Origin: Paraphoma chrysanthemicola
Lineage: Eukaryota; Ascomycota; Dothideomycetes; Pleosporales; Phaeosphaeriaceae
DNA length: 64,000 nt
Assembly (NCBI GenBank): GCA_020744225.1
Contig: JAGMWG010000018.1
Span: forward strand, 930,001-994,000
Direction of reading: 5' to 3'
Each line of letters starts with the position of its first letter. The stretch's first letter is position 1. This document shows, piece after piece, positions 55,365-64,000 of this stretch. The notes under the pieces were generated by a model, which did no database searches, was not told the origin of the DNA, and was given only the letters and a program-made list of their open reading frames with translations. The translations under genes were made by a program, and so were the position numbers.

Positions 55365-57273
55365 ATGGGAGTGGTTTTTCAACTTGGGCGGGCATATACG
55401 GCGTCTCTGTGATTAGTTACGATCTCAATGGGAAGGCTCTCCATCCTCTACAGCCCGGCACGCACCCTGTGAATGTGAACGTGTGGAGAGGCATGTACAC
55501 CAAAAGTCACTGCGGCACAAGGCCGCCAGGCGACCCAAGAGTTGGAGAAAAGAAGCATTAGCCATGCAATGAACATCAGTCAAATACACGTCAACGCAGT
55601 GGCAATGTGAAGCAAAGGGCCATGGCGTAAACACGGACAGCCTTGATATTCCAGCATTGATTGCACCGGTGACGCAACTTACATTACCTGCCGGCCTCGC
55701 TCTGATATGAGAAATAATTGCGCGGCGCGCCTCGAGCTCGGGTGTCAATCGTCGATTTTCAAATGCCAAGCCCTTATACAAACTTTACAGTTCTGTGCAG
55801 TACAGGGAACCAATCCATTGGCTCGCCGATTAGTAGTGTGAGGTGGAAGGTCATGACCAGTCTTCCAGCATGCATTACACCATTTCGAGATTGAGCGAGT
55901 GACCCCCTTTTTCGTTTTTGCGCAAAGAACTATTTGCGGCACTCGCTATACTTGCATATGGAGTAAGCATGCGCTGTTCTCAGCCTGACAAGTCCCTACG
56001 GCTCACCGCATGTTGACGATATATGCTTCTGGTCCTTCAAGGGGACGGCCCTATCAGGACCGGGAACACAATACAGCCGCACGCCTATGTTGCACCTGGC
56101 TTGTGATTCTTGGCATTTTTGCAGGCACGCAAAGAAGCCCAGAATAACCGCAGTGAATGCACAGTCAAGTTTCTGTGGGCTTATCTTTGTAGCCGCAGCA
56201 CGTTGCGCGCGGAGAGTGACAGTGTGTCATGCAGTTGTTTTGCGGTGTTTCCCAACGAAACCAGTCTCGCTTAGACTACGCAAACGCTTGCGGGTGACTT
56301 GCCGCACCTTAGTCCGTCGGACTATCAAGAGCTCCACCCTTCCTTTGCTTCCGCGCGCCTCCATCGAGCATCACACCGCTGACCTGTGTGCTTGCCCTGT
56401 AATTTCACCGCAGCAGGCACACAGGCCTCCGTCTGTCGCTTTATCTTGCGCTGCAACGGCACGGGGTGGCAGCAGGGCGGCTGATTGGCTCGTCACGTCA
56501 CTTTATCAACGGATGCAGGTTGCTGCGAGGAAAGCACAAATGGAGCCTTCTACATGCCCAGCTCAGCAGATGCGCAGGTTTGCGATAGCAGGAGCAGGAA
56601 AGAATCGGAGCGGTATCGCTGAGAATAGCTGATGGGGGCAGTGAGCGATGACGAATGCGCTGAGTTGCGTGTCCATTGAGTCCGACTGGCTCGGGGGCTG
56701 CTTGACGGCTCGAGTGCGATTTGCATATGATTGCAACACAGTTGAGGCGACTCTTTTAATGAGCTTTGTCTTGCACTCTCAACGATCCACAATTCAGCAC
56801 GACCACGGTACTATCAAAGCGTTCCTGCAAATTTCCTTCCGCCAGCCTGGGAAAGATTTTCTAGGCCCGAACCACTACTTTAGCTCCCGTCACCTTTAAA
56901 TACCTATCGGTAGTCCTGGCTCCTTTCCCTGGATTCTCTTTTTCCTATTGACTTATCTTACAGCGCTTTTCCCTAGCGACATAGTCGTGCTTTGCACGCG
57001 GTGATCGGCGGTCGCTCGGCGATTAACGTCTCACGCGTGTCGTTCTTCATACCGGCCTTCAATTTCGAATACACAAGTTGCATTGAGTGCCATCGCCGTG
57101 ATAACACATCACAATCGACGCCCACGGGCTCGCCAGTTTCAGCCGTCCTTTACGAGGTTCCTCGTTCGCCACTCATCTTGCGCCACAGCCTGGAGAAACT
57201 CTTCACGCCACGCGGAACCAATCAGAAACTCGGAACTATACATCCACTCCCCAATTCAGAGACTACACCTGGA
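55365..57273. other. Long gene-poor region with a zinc-finger-like ORF and CCAAT/CRE-like elements
   Basis: 1.9 kb without a gene I can defend. On the minus strand, 55745-55942 encodes a short Cys/His-rich peptide (see findings). On the plus strand an inverted CCAAT box (ATTGG, 56484-56488) sits next to a CRE-like TCACGTCA (56493-56500), possibly part of the promoter of the gene starting at 57274. Confidence 0.45.
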
Positions 57274-58182
57274 ATGACACCAAATCTGTTTCTCGCTACC
57301 CAAAAGGTATTTCAGCCACACAAATGGTTTCGTGGTCCAAAGTCCACCGAGCGGGCAACCAGGGTGACTGAGTTCTGGAATGACCCAGAGCCTGGCCAGT
57401 ATGAGTACATCCCGGGCCGGGGATGGTTCAAAATTTCGGAGCTCAAAACGAACCCGAGTCAAGTCACAGAAAGCCTAGCGCCATATTCAGACACCCAGCC
57501 ATACAGCCTTTCGAATCCACATACATTCACCAAGCTGGCCAAGCCAATCCCTGTCCATCGATCTCGCGTGTTGGGTCGTTACCTGCTTGAGGACGATTAC
57601 AAAAAGCGAAAGGTCACCACAACTATCAAGAATGAGCAAGGCAAGCTTGTCACGGCTGGATTCTTTCAGCTGGACGATGGTGTCGCTTGGGTTCAGTGCT
57701 GGGATGCAAACGGCACTTTCATTCCGGGAGGACCCAGTGGATACAAGCTTTGGTGCGTGGATAGTGCTACCAGGGAGTTTCGACACATGCGCAAAGGCGA
57801 CGATCCGAAGTTTGTTCGTTCGCGAAACAACTCACACGAGCGCGATCTTGATAGCCGCAGCCAGGATTCCATGAGCACAGCGTTCCGCAGTGGACCCGGG
57901 AGTACTAGAGATGGACCAAGTGCTCCAAGCACAAGGGCCAACAGCATTCGAGGGCCGTTCTCCAACCCAGCCTCGACTCCATCGAGTCGGGCACAGTCAA
58001 GACGCAACAGCCCTCGCCGCAACAATAGTATCCCGCTGGAAGAGGCGAAAGCTGCGCTTAGACGCATGGCTAAAGAGCAGGAGGAAGCCGTTATCGCTGC
58101 TGCTGCACAAACCAGGACGATCTCAAAGGATAATGTTCATCGCATCGAACGTGGACGTACGATGACACGCATCGTCAGCTAG
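57274..58182 (+). CDS. Unknown basic protein, possibly longer at the N-terminus
   Basis: 302 residues from the first in-frame ATG; not recognised. The frame is open for 94 more codons upstream (from 56992) without an ATG and looks coding, so a spliced upstream exon may carry the true start. A central segment looks folded and conserved in style: TRVTEFWNDPEPGQYEYIPGR followed by GWFKISELK, then SRVLGRYLLEDDYKKRKVTTTI and GFFQLDDGVAWVQCWDANGTFIPGGPSGYKLWCVD (about residues 30-190). The C-terminal third is Ser/Arg-rich and disordered (SRAQSRRNSPRRNNSI), followed by a helix (LEEAKAALRRMAKEQEEAVIAAAA) and a basic end RTMTRIVS. No membrane segment or signal peptide. A nuclear or RNA-associated role would be guesswork. 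Confidence 0.6.
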   Translation: MTPNLFLATQKVFQPHKWFRGPKSTERATRVTEFWNDPEPGQYEYIPGRGWFKISELKTNPSQVTESLAPYSDTQPYSLSNPHTFTKLAKPIPVHRSRVLGRYLLEDDYKKRKVTTTIKNEQGKLVTAGFFQLDDGVAWVQCWDANGTFIPGGPSGYKLWCVDSATREFRHMRKGDDPKFVRSRNNSHERDLDSRSQDSMSTAFRSGPGSTRDGPSAPSTRANSIRGPFSNPASTPSSRAQSRRNSPRRNNSIPLEEAKAALRRMAKEQEEAVIAAAAQTRTISKDNVHRIERGRTMTRIVS

Positions 58183-59783
58183 AGCGGCTTGCACAGGCAC
58201 GTTGCATCTCTTCAACACAACGCAGGCGTTCGTGTCTCAACGACAGTGTTTGCGCAGTCACTCGACTTGTGTACATGTCGTGCCCAGTTTCCATGACTTT
58301 GATAGCAATACTTCTTTGGTAGTCCGAAGGGCGTTTCATGTAGTATTCTCCTTTCTTCCGTGTCGATTTTGTAAGCAGTATACCCTTGTCTCCGGATGGA
58401 TTCACATCTTCCCTTCTTTGGCGCATATTCACAGGGCAAAAAGTACGGTATACCCAGGTAGCATTCTAACGCGGTTTCATATAATGACGGGGCATTGCTA
58501 GCAATATATAGATTAGTTGTGCAATTGGCGCCTCAACATTTAGGATTGCGATGAATCTGTACGCTCTCAACGCTCGCATTGGCAATGGGTGCTGCCGCAT
58601 CATACCCAGAGTTCGTGATCGAGATAGCGCTGAAGAAGCTCGTTATACATTTGTCGCTGGCACTATATATTGACACTACATTCACATATGCAATGCTGGC
58701 CTGCTTGCCTATTAGCCACCGGATTGGCAGTCCCATCGTTCTACATGTCACGCCGAGCCATTGAATTAAATGCCAGCACATCTCACCATTTTCCTATAAA
58801 AGTCAAGTGAACTTTCCTTGAACGAATTCATATTCCCCAAACGCAACAACGCCTGCTCACACAAGTGTATCATTTCTTCATCTCACACTTGAGTTGCAAT
58901 GACACAAAGATTCATCTCATCACTCGCACGCCTTCCGCTATGACTGAGGACCCAAGTTCGAGGGCTAGAGAGTGGCGCTGTTATTCCTTGATATCTGATC
59001 GGTCCCGACAGTCTCTGGTAGCACTCAGGATCCGGAAATGACAGCGGATGATACGGCAGATATCGCCTATGGCAGAAGATCGTGCAGGATGCACGCCAAC
59101 TCAAGCAATTCCCGATCGTGTGTTGTAGAGCTTCGCAACATGGCTCGCAAGCGAGAAGGAGCTCTGAACGTAGGTAGCGTTACGCGCAGAGGTGGTGTAT
59201 GATGCAAGGCTAGCAACAGCGATCATGCACATGACTGTGCAGCGTATGAAGTCTTTTTCGATCACGTCGACCTTGGTTACCCAGATAACGAGCGCAGTCC
59301 ATTTGTGAGCGGTGGGACTGTGTCTGAGAATGGCAAATTTCATCACTACATGCACGGGACAGGCATATTTTAGGACAGTCATGGCGTGAGCGCATTTCTG
59401 CACATATACCGAGCACAATTTTGCTCGAGGCAGTGGAGACCAACAAAATGTCAACTCTGCAATGGTACGACTCTTTCTCCTTCTCGATGGCCTTTCGGCC
59501 AACATACAAAAACGCTGCTGCTTCTGAATAACCCTTCTCTGGCCTCAGTCAAGCTGTGATGAATCGGCGGGATTGCAGCTCGCTAATCGAAGGCCTCGAT
59601 CCACAGCGACCGCGCACCGATACCTGCAGCACGTGCGTGCTGCTTCTGGAGTTCTGGAGATTTTGGCCGTCGTGTAAAACGGGTACATGGCCACTGGAAC
59701 GTCGACATGGGTATCTTGATTGGGGCGTTCTGGCTGGCATGTGCTGCACAGGCAGGCAAACAGCACGCCACAGGTCGACTACC
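58183..59783. other. Gene-poor region with an isolated TATA box
   Basis: 1.6 kb without a supportable gene. It contains a good TATA box (58795) with no evident gene behind it, and an 80-codon ORF on the minus strand (59101-59343). See findings. Confidence 0.45.
58795..58802 (+). promoter_or_regulatory. Isolated TATA box
   Basis: TATAAAAG followed after ~97 bp by an ATG (58899) that opens only a 14-codon frame. The leader between them is C/A-rich as in fungal 5' UTRs. It may drive a non-coding RNA, a spliced small gene, or a decayed gene. Confidence 0.4.
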
Positions 59784-60436
59784 TCATAACAGCTCGTCCT
59801 CTTCCACGGGCACTGGTACGCTCGCAGGCATAAGAAGGTCGACTTGCTTGCTCTCGGCCTTGACTTCTGCGTCTTGTGATGCCACAGTTGGCCCTTCAGC
59901 GGCGTCGACGTCGGCGTCAGTACCGTCCATGTCCTCGTCACTGACCCAGTCCGTCTCCCGTGCGTGCGCTTGCTCGGTGGAGTCGGCATCGGGACTGCGG
60001 GCGCCCTTTTTGCTCTTGAAGCTGTCGCCGTTGACGTCCTCCCAGCCTTTGCTCCGCTCCTTGACCGTCTTCTCCTTGTCGAGACTCTTGACGACCTTGA
60101 CGTGGCGCTTGTCGAGCACGGCGGCGGCGCGCTCGAGGCCCTTCTGGTGGCGCAGGCGTTGGGCGCGGGTCATGGTGCTCTTCTTGGCCTTCTTTTGGAT
60201 GCCGGCATTCTGTGCAGAGAGGGCGTGGGGCTTGGTGTGGGCGGGTCGCGAGGGCGATGCCGAGTCACGCGTCGTCTGCTTGAGCTTCTTGTCCAGGTCG
60301 ATTGAGGGCGAGGCAGCGCGGCGGGCAGCACGTGAGTGCACTGTCACTTCTGCGGGGGGTTCAGTGGCTGTCTCTGCAGCGGTCGCGCGGGTGGGAGAAA
60401 CGTACGCCGCTTCTTGACCTTTGCAGTCTTGGCCAT
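59784..60436 (-). CDS. ALB1: 60S biogenesis/shuttling factor Alb1
   Basis: Alb1 binds the pre-60S export factor Arx1 on late pre-ribosomal particles. Exons on the minus strand are 60406-60436 and 59784-60349, 198 residues. The Alb1 domain is clear: MAKTAKVKKR-QVTVHSRAARRAASPSIDLDKK, then ALSAQNAGIQKKAKKSTMTRAQRLRHQKGLERAAAVLDK. The short first exon (10 codons) plus a 56-bp intron supplies the MAKTAKVKKR start. The C-terminal half is acidic (DWVSDEDMDGTDADVDAAEG), disordered and of low conservation. A 236-codon ORF on the plus strand over the same bases is a shadow. Divergent from the USP gene. Confidence 0.88.
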
Positions 60437-60869
60437 GGTGGGCGCCTGGGTGCGAGTTGGAGTAGACTATGGCTGGCGGTAGCTGATGGGATGGAAGACG
60501 CCGCGAAGGTCAGGACGTCAGGATGTGCGGCTTCTTGACTTGACATACAAAATTCACGCCCCACTCTGCTCAACCCATGCCGCATTCGGCACACTCCCGC
60601 GGCTTTGCCTCGCAGACAGACAGACTGACAGACTGACAGACGTTCCACCACAAGCACACTTTCACCCACCGCCATCGCTTCGCCAGCCAGCCGCCCCTCC
60701 ATGTCGCAGGCAGGCCCAGCGCCGCCGTGTTTGCTCAGTCCGACACTGTCCATGCGCTGGCCCGAAGGCTGAAGACAGTCTCGCACAGTCGTCCGCTTTC
60801 CACCGCCTGCCCCCGTCGTTTCGCGCCCTGCCTGCCCTTCGCTCAGACGGGCTCGTTCAGCATATCAAC
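60437..60869. promoter_or_regulatory. Divergent promoter region ALB1/USP
   Basis: 433 bp between opposite start codons, containing a 4-bp-unit microsatellite at 60613-60640. The USP frame is open upstream of its ATG through the whole interval but has no upstream in-frame ATG, so I treat it as 5' UTR. Confidence 0.5.
60613..60640. repeat. CAGA/CTGA tetranucleotide microsatellite
   Basis: Seven 4-bp units: three CAGA, then CTGA, CAGA, CTGA, CAGA, in the probable 5' UTR of the USP gene. Likely length-polymorphic (inference). Confidence 0.75.
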
Positions 60870-62972
60870 ATGACAACCCACTTTTTCCACGCGCTCCAAG
60901 AACCTCTCCGCTGGTGGCCAGCCGCGGAATCGACCACAGCCCTCACAACGCTCCTTCTGGGCCTGGCCGCCGGCGCATTCGTCCTGTACAAGTCTCTAGA
61001 ACTCGTCGGATATCCCGTGTGGAGGGACGAGAGCGCCGACGCCATGCAGCGTGGAGGCGGCATGCTGGGCGCCATCTTCGGCCTCACCAGCGAGAGCCTT
61101 CTCCAAAAGGGCGTCCGAGGGCTCACGGCCGCCCTGTCGACCAGTACAAGCCATGCCCCTCCGGGCCTGGGCAACATCAGCAACTCGTGCTACCAGAACA
61201 GCATAATACAAGGCCTCGCTGCCTTGCCCTCGTTACAGGACTACCTTGCCCAGGTGGCGGCCGAACATGCCTCTTTCGTAGCCGACACAACCAATGGTGC
61301 ATTGTACGAATTGCTTTGCAAGCTCAACGACCCCGGGAACCGCGGTCAGAATTTCTGGATTCGTGGCAAGCTCAAGTCAATGAGCACCTTCACCCAGCAA
61401 GATGCGCAAGAATACTATTCCAAGATACTCGACGAATTGGATACTGAAGTCAAAAGGGCGACGACTAGTAAAAGGCGAACCTCCGTCTCATGGCTCGAAG
61501 CGACCAAAGCGGCAGATCATCACCAAACATCAGAAAGTCACAGGAAAGGAGCCGAGAACGCGGCAACAGACAGGACGCGGCATGCGTCGGAACAGCTCAA
61601 GATGGTCCCCAATCCTCTCGACGGACTGATTGCTCAACGCGTGGGCTGTACATCCTGTGGCTACTCGGAAGGTTTGTCCTTGATATCTTTCAACTGCATC
61701 ACCGTGTCACTTGGCAGCGACACTTTCTACGACATACGTGACTGCCTTGACGAATACACAAAGCTCGAGTTCATTGACGGCGTAGAGTGTGCGAAATGCA
61801 CCTTGCTTAAACTACAGAAAACGCTCACACCCCTGGCTACGGCGAACCCAGCTTCATCTTTCGAGGCAAAACTCAAGACTGTGTCGCAGCTGATTGAGGA
61901 TGAGAAATTCGATGACAACACCCTTGTCAAAACTCTTAATATTGCAAAGAGAAACTGGGTGCAAAGCTCCAAGTCCAAACAGATAGTCATCGCGCGAGCA
62001 CCCAAATCACTTGTGCTTCACGTCAACCGCAGCATCTTCGACGAAGTGACTGGGGCACAATACAAAAATCTTGCTGGAGTCTCATATCCTCGCGTCCTGG
62101 ACCTGGGCGACTGGTGCCTTGGCAGTTGTCCTAGCGGCTCCGGCCAACCCGACATGTCTCTCGAAGAATGGTCGCGAGACCCAAAACAGTCAATGCTCCC
62201 ACATCAGACAGGAGCGCCAACAGTTGTATCGCCGTTCCAGTACAGACTTCGCGCCGTGGTCACTCACTTCGGCTCACATGGAAATGGCCACTATATATGC
62301 TATCGCCCGCTTCCTATAATCAGCCCGGATGCTCTACACGATGAGTCCTGTGGCGAACAGTGGTGGCGTTTTAGCGACGATTCCGTGTATGCTGTCCCAG
62401 ATGAACAAGCTCACCAAACGAATGTCTTCATGCTGTTCTACGAGCGCATTGCTGAACCTGCGAGAGTCTTAACGAACAAGTCGATGAGCGAATCGGACAC
62501 AGTAGCAGTCGTTGAGCATGCGCCATTACCTCCAGAATCCCTCAAATTCAGCTTGCGACAAATTGCAGATAGTGAGATTGCTATTGCAGTCCCTCTGCCA
62601 GACGACATTGACGTCATACAACCTGATACTTCCCCCTCACTCATTACCTGCAACCTGGAATCGGCTGTTATTTCACACCATGGGGTGCATACATCTCAGA
62701 TTGTACCTACGTACCCCGCGCCGCGGGCAGAGGTTTGTCTCGACCTCACAGCAGGGCTCCCGAAAATTGAGCAGAGCCACACCAAGAGTGTCGTCGATTC
62801 AGAAGATGAACGCTCGACACATGACACATCAGATTCAGAAGCCGAATTTCCAACACCGCCAACAACGAGATTTCATATACCCTTGTCACCACACCTAATG
62901 CGAACAGCTGGAACTGCAGCAAGAAGGGATCAAGGAGGTAGGCAGAGTCTTCCGTTGATTTCCGCAACATAG
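60870..62972 (+). CDS. Membrane-anchored USP-family deubiquitinase (Ubp1/Usp30-like)
   Basis: Ubiquitin-specific cysteine protease, 700 residues, one exon. An N-terminal hydrophobic segment (~22-41, TTALTTLLLGLAAGAFVLYK) is a likely membrane anchor, as in Usp30 and long Ubp1. The Cys box reads GLGNISNSCYQNSIIQGL with nucleophile Cys107; the usual GNTC is replaced by SNSC. A FTQQDAQEYYSKILDELD block follows. A putative zinc-binding subdomain has pairs CTSCGYSEG and CAKCTLL. The His box is YRLRAVVTHFGSHGNGHYICYR with His474, and WWRFSDDSVYAV supplies the third catalytic position. The C-terminal ~180 residues are disordered and acidic. Organelle (ER or mitochondrial outer membrane) cannot be decided from sequence. 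Confidence 0.88.
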   Translation: MTTHFFHALQEPLRWWPAAESTTALTTLLLGLAAGAFVLYKSLELVGYPVWRDESADAMQRGGGMLGAIFGLTSESLLQKGVRGLTAALSTSTSHAPPGLGNISNSCYQNSIIQGLAALPSLQDYLAQVAAEHASFVADTTNGALYELLCKLNDPGNRGQNFWIRGKLKSMSTFTQQDAQEYYSKILDELDTEVKRATTSKRRTSVSWLEATKAADHHQTSESHRKGAENAATDRTRHASEQLKMVPNPLDGLIAQRVGCTSCGYSEGLSLISFNCITVSLGSDTFYDIRDCLDEYTKLEFIDGVECAKCTLLKLQKTLTPLATANPASSFEAKLKTVSQLIEDEKFDDNTLVKTLNIAKRNWVQSSKSKQIVIARAPKSLVLHVNRSIFDEVTGAQYKNLAGVSYPRVLDLGDWCLGSCPSGSGQPDMSLEEWSRDPKQSMLPHQTGAPTVVSPFQYRLRAVVTHFGSHGNGHYICYRPLPIISPDALHDESCGEQWWRFSDDSVYAVPDEQAHQTNVFMLFYERIAEPARVLTNKSMSESDTVAVVEHAPLPPESLKFSLRQIADSEIAIAVPLPDDIDVIQPDTSPSLITCNLESAVISHHGVHTSQIVPTYPAPRAEVCLDLTAGLPKIEQSHTKSVVDSEDERSTHDTSDSEAEFPTPPTTRFHIPLSPHLMRTAGTAARRDQGGRQSLPLISAT

Positions 62973-63407
62973 GATGCCCGTGGCCCGACGTATTAGGCTC
63001 TGGTGCGCATGAAAATAAGGACGAAGGCAGCAAATCCTGCAACGGAAACTTTGAGAGAATAATAGCACGGCCTGGTAGTGGCCACCATCTTACTCTCATC
63101 CGCACATTGGCGTTCAAGTGCCTGTCGCCCGGGAAGGGTCAGGTCGGAGTTACATTAGCGATGAACACTTCTTTGCTTTGTCACATCCACTCCTATACGT
63201 TTGTCTTTCAGACTTCACTTGAGCAGTGGAATATACCAATCTGGTGCTGTCTTAATGTCTATCAATATTGATTTGATCTTCTAACATAGTTTGACATTTT
63301 GTTTCACAAAGACTTCAAAGAGCAAACAACTATATGCCTGATGCTTCTTGTGTCCCAGTGACTTTTTCTCCTCGCACGTGCACATGTACATATTGAATGT
63401 GAGATGC
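62973..63407. other. Convergent 3' intergenic region
   Basis: 435 bp between the USP stop and the stop of the right-edge minus-strand gene. A/T-rich 3' UTR-like sequence, nothing else seen. Confidence 0.5.
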
Positions 63408-64000
63408 TCAGTTTGGCGGATTGGACGGCGCCATGCTTCTCAGAACCACGGGTACCTGGCCCATGCTGGTGTCATTCCAGTATAATGCGGATACTTGATC
63501 ACTGATGCGCAGTGCGTAGAACATGCTTTCCAACCCGTCATCAGTGACGTGCATTGCGGTAGCTCCATAAAAGATGAAGCCTGACGCAACATCCCCATCA
63601 GATGAGTTGCCCGTAGAAGTGAAGCCCACGCGTTTATCCGATGCGGCAGGCCCGGGAAGTGTGAGTGTCACATTCGACCATGACGGTGTGGTACTATTCG
63701 AGAGTGTCGTGTTAGGCGAGGCAATCCACGTGTCATTAGGTCCCGGTGAGACTATTTCATCCCCATTCAGCTTCTATTCTGCTCCGGGATGGCTGATAGA
63801 ACTTACAGGTCACCGTGGCCGCGTCTGTGCTGTTGGACTGATTCGCATCGCCGATATATGCGTAACCTGCAAAGTGTGAGCGGGGCTTTGAATGTGCACC
63901 CTCAATGCCTACCGTTTGCGTAGAAAAGCGGTTGTCCGCCAATACCCTCAGTATAGGCGAAGAGCCCAAATGCATCCAGTGACGAACGCTTCTTCATACC
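63408..64000 (-). CDS. Unknown, probably secreted or surface protein, C-terminal part (partial)
   Basis: The gene enters from the right edge on the minus strand; exons 63913-64000, 63814-63866 and 63408-63773, ending SMAPSNPPN. The visible ~169 residues carry numerous Asn-X-Ser/Thr sites (NQS, NST, NDT, NTT, NST, NVT, NSS, NDT), strongly suggesting passage through the secretory pathway. Beta-strand-like segments include FGLFAYTEGIGGQPLFYANG, YAYIGDANQS, SGFIFYGATAMHV and MFYALRISDQVSALYWND. I do not recognise the family. The second intron (63774-63813) is only 40 bp; its GTGACC donor was chosen because the alternative GTAAGT donor six bases further on creates a stop codon at the junction. Confidence 0.55.

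Noticed and set aside
59707..60417. 236-codon plus-strand ORF opposite ALB1
   Set aside because: Shadow of ALB1, whose domain on the minus strand is unambiguous.

Overview
The window is 64 kb of a filamentous ascomycete genome (Pezizomycotina). The genes are interrupted by short GT-AG introns, mostly 45-70 bp. They include palH, a TRI12-type transporter, an AA9 polysaccharide monooxygenase and a GH78 rhamnosidase, plus the usual housekeeping set. A member of Dothideomycetes is my best guess, but that is inference from gene style only. There are 23 multi-exon or single-exon genes I can support, one ORF nested in an intron, and several intergenic stretches with no gene I can defend.

Left part (1-10 kb), housekeeping: the N-terminal third of TEL1 (minus strand, runs off the left edge) diverges from NUP192. 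Mitochondrial ribosomal protein bS6m (MRP17) diverges from the glycine-cleavage H protein (GCV3) across only 179 bp.

Middle-left (10-23 kb), accessory metabolism: an MDR-family zinc-free oxidoreductase, a TRI12-type MFS transporter, a secreted GMC oxidoreductase, a BTB protein and an aldehyde dehydrogenase, separated by four gene-poor gaps. No polyketide, peptide or terpene synthase is present.

Centre (23-36 kb): tRNA 2'-O-ribose methyltransferase TRM3 diverges from a short kinesin-3. VPS16 (HOPS/CORVET core) follows, then a secreted alpha-L-rhamnosidase.

Right-centre (36-47 kb): MIC10 (cristae junctions) diverges from URB2 (60S biogenesis). Next come an AA9 LPMO with a clear TATA box and PALH, the ambient-pH sensor.

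Right (47-64 kb): sorting nexin MVP1; DCN1 (cullin neddylation); ribosomal protein eL32; an unknown protein; ALB1 (60S export) diverging from a membrane-anchored USP-type deubiquitinase; and the 3' end of an unknown, N-glycosylation-rich protein on the right edge.

The most unusual structure is in DCN1. Its UBA exon and its cullin-binding (PONY) exons are separated by a 2,179-bp intron that contains an intact, intronless 575-codon ORF on the same strand. That ORF ends only 40 bp before the splice acceptor. A possible donor near its end is in the right phase to splice onto the PONY exons, so an isoform in which the ORF replaces the UBA domain can be predicted and tested. Splice sites throughout were chosen by reading-frame continuity and family similarity recalled from knowledge. 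No alignment or transcript data were available.
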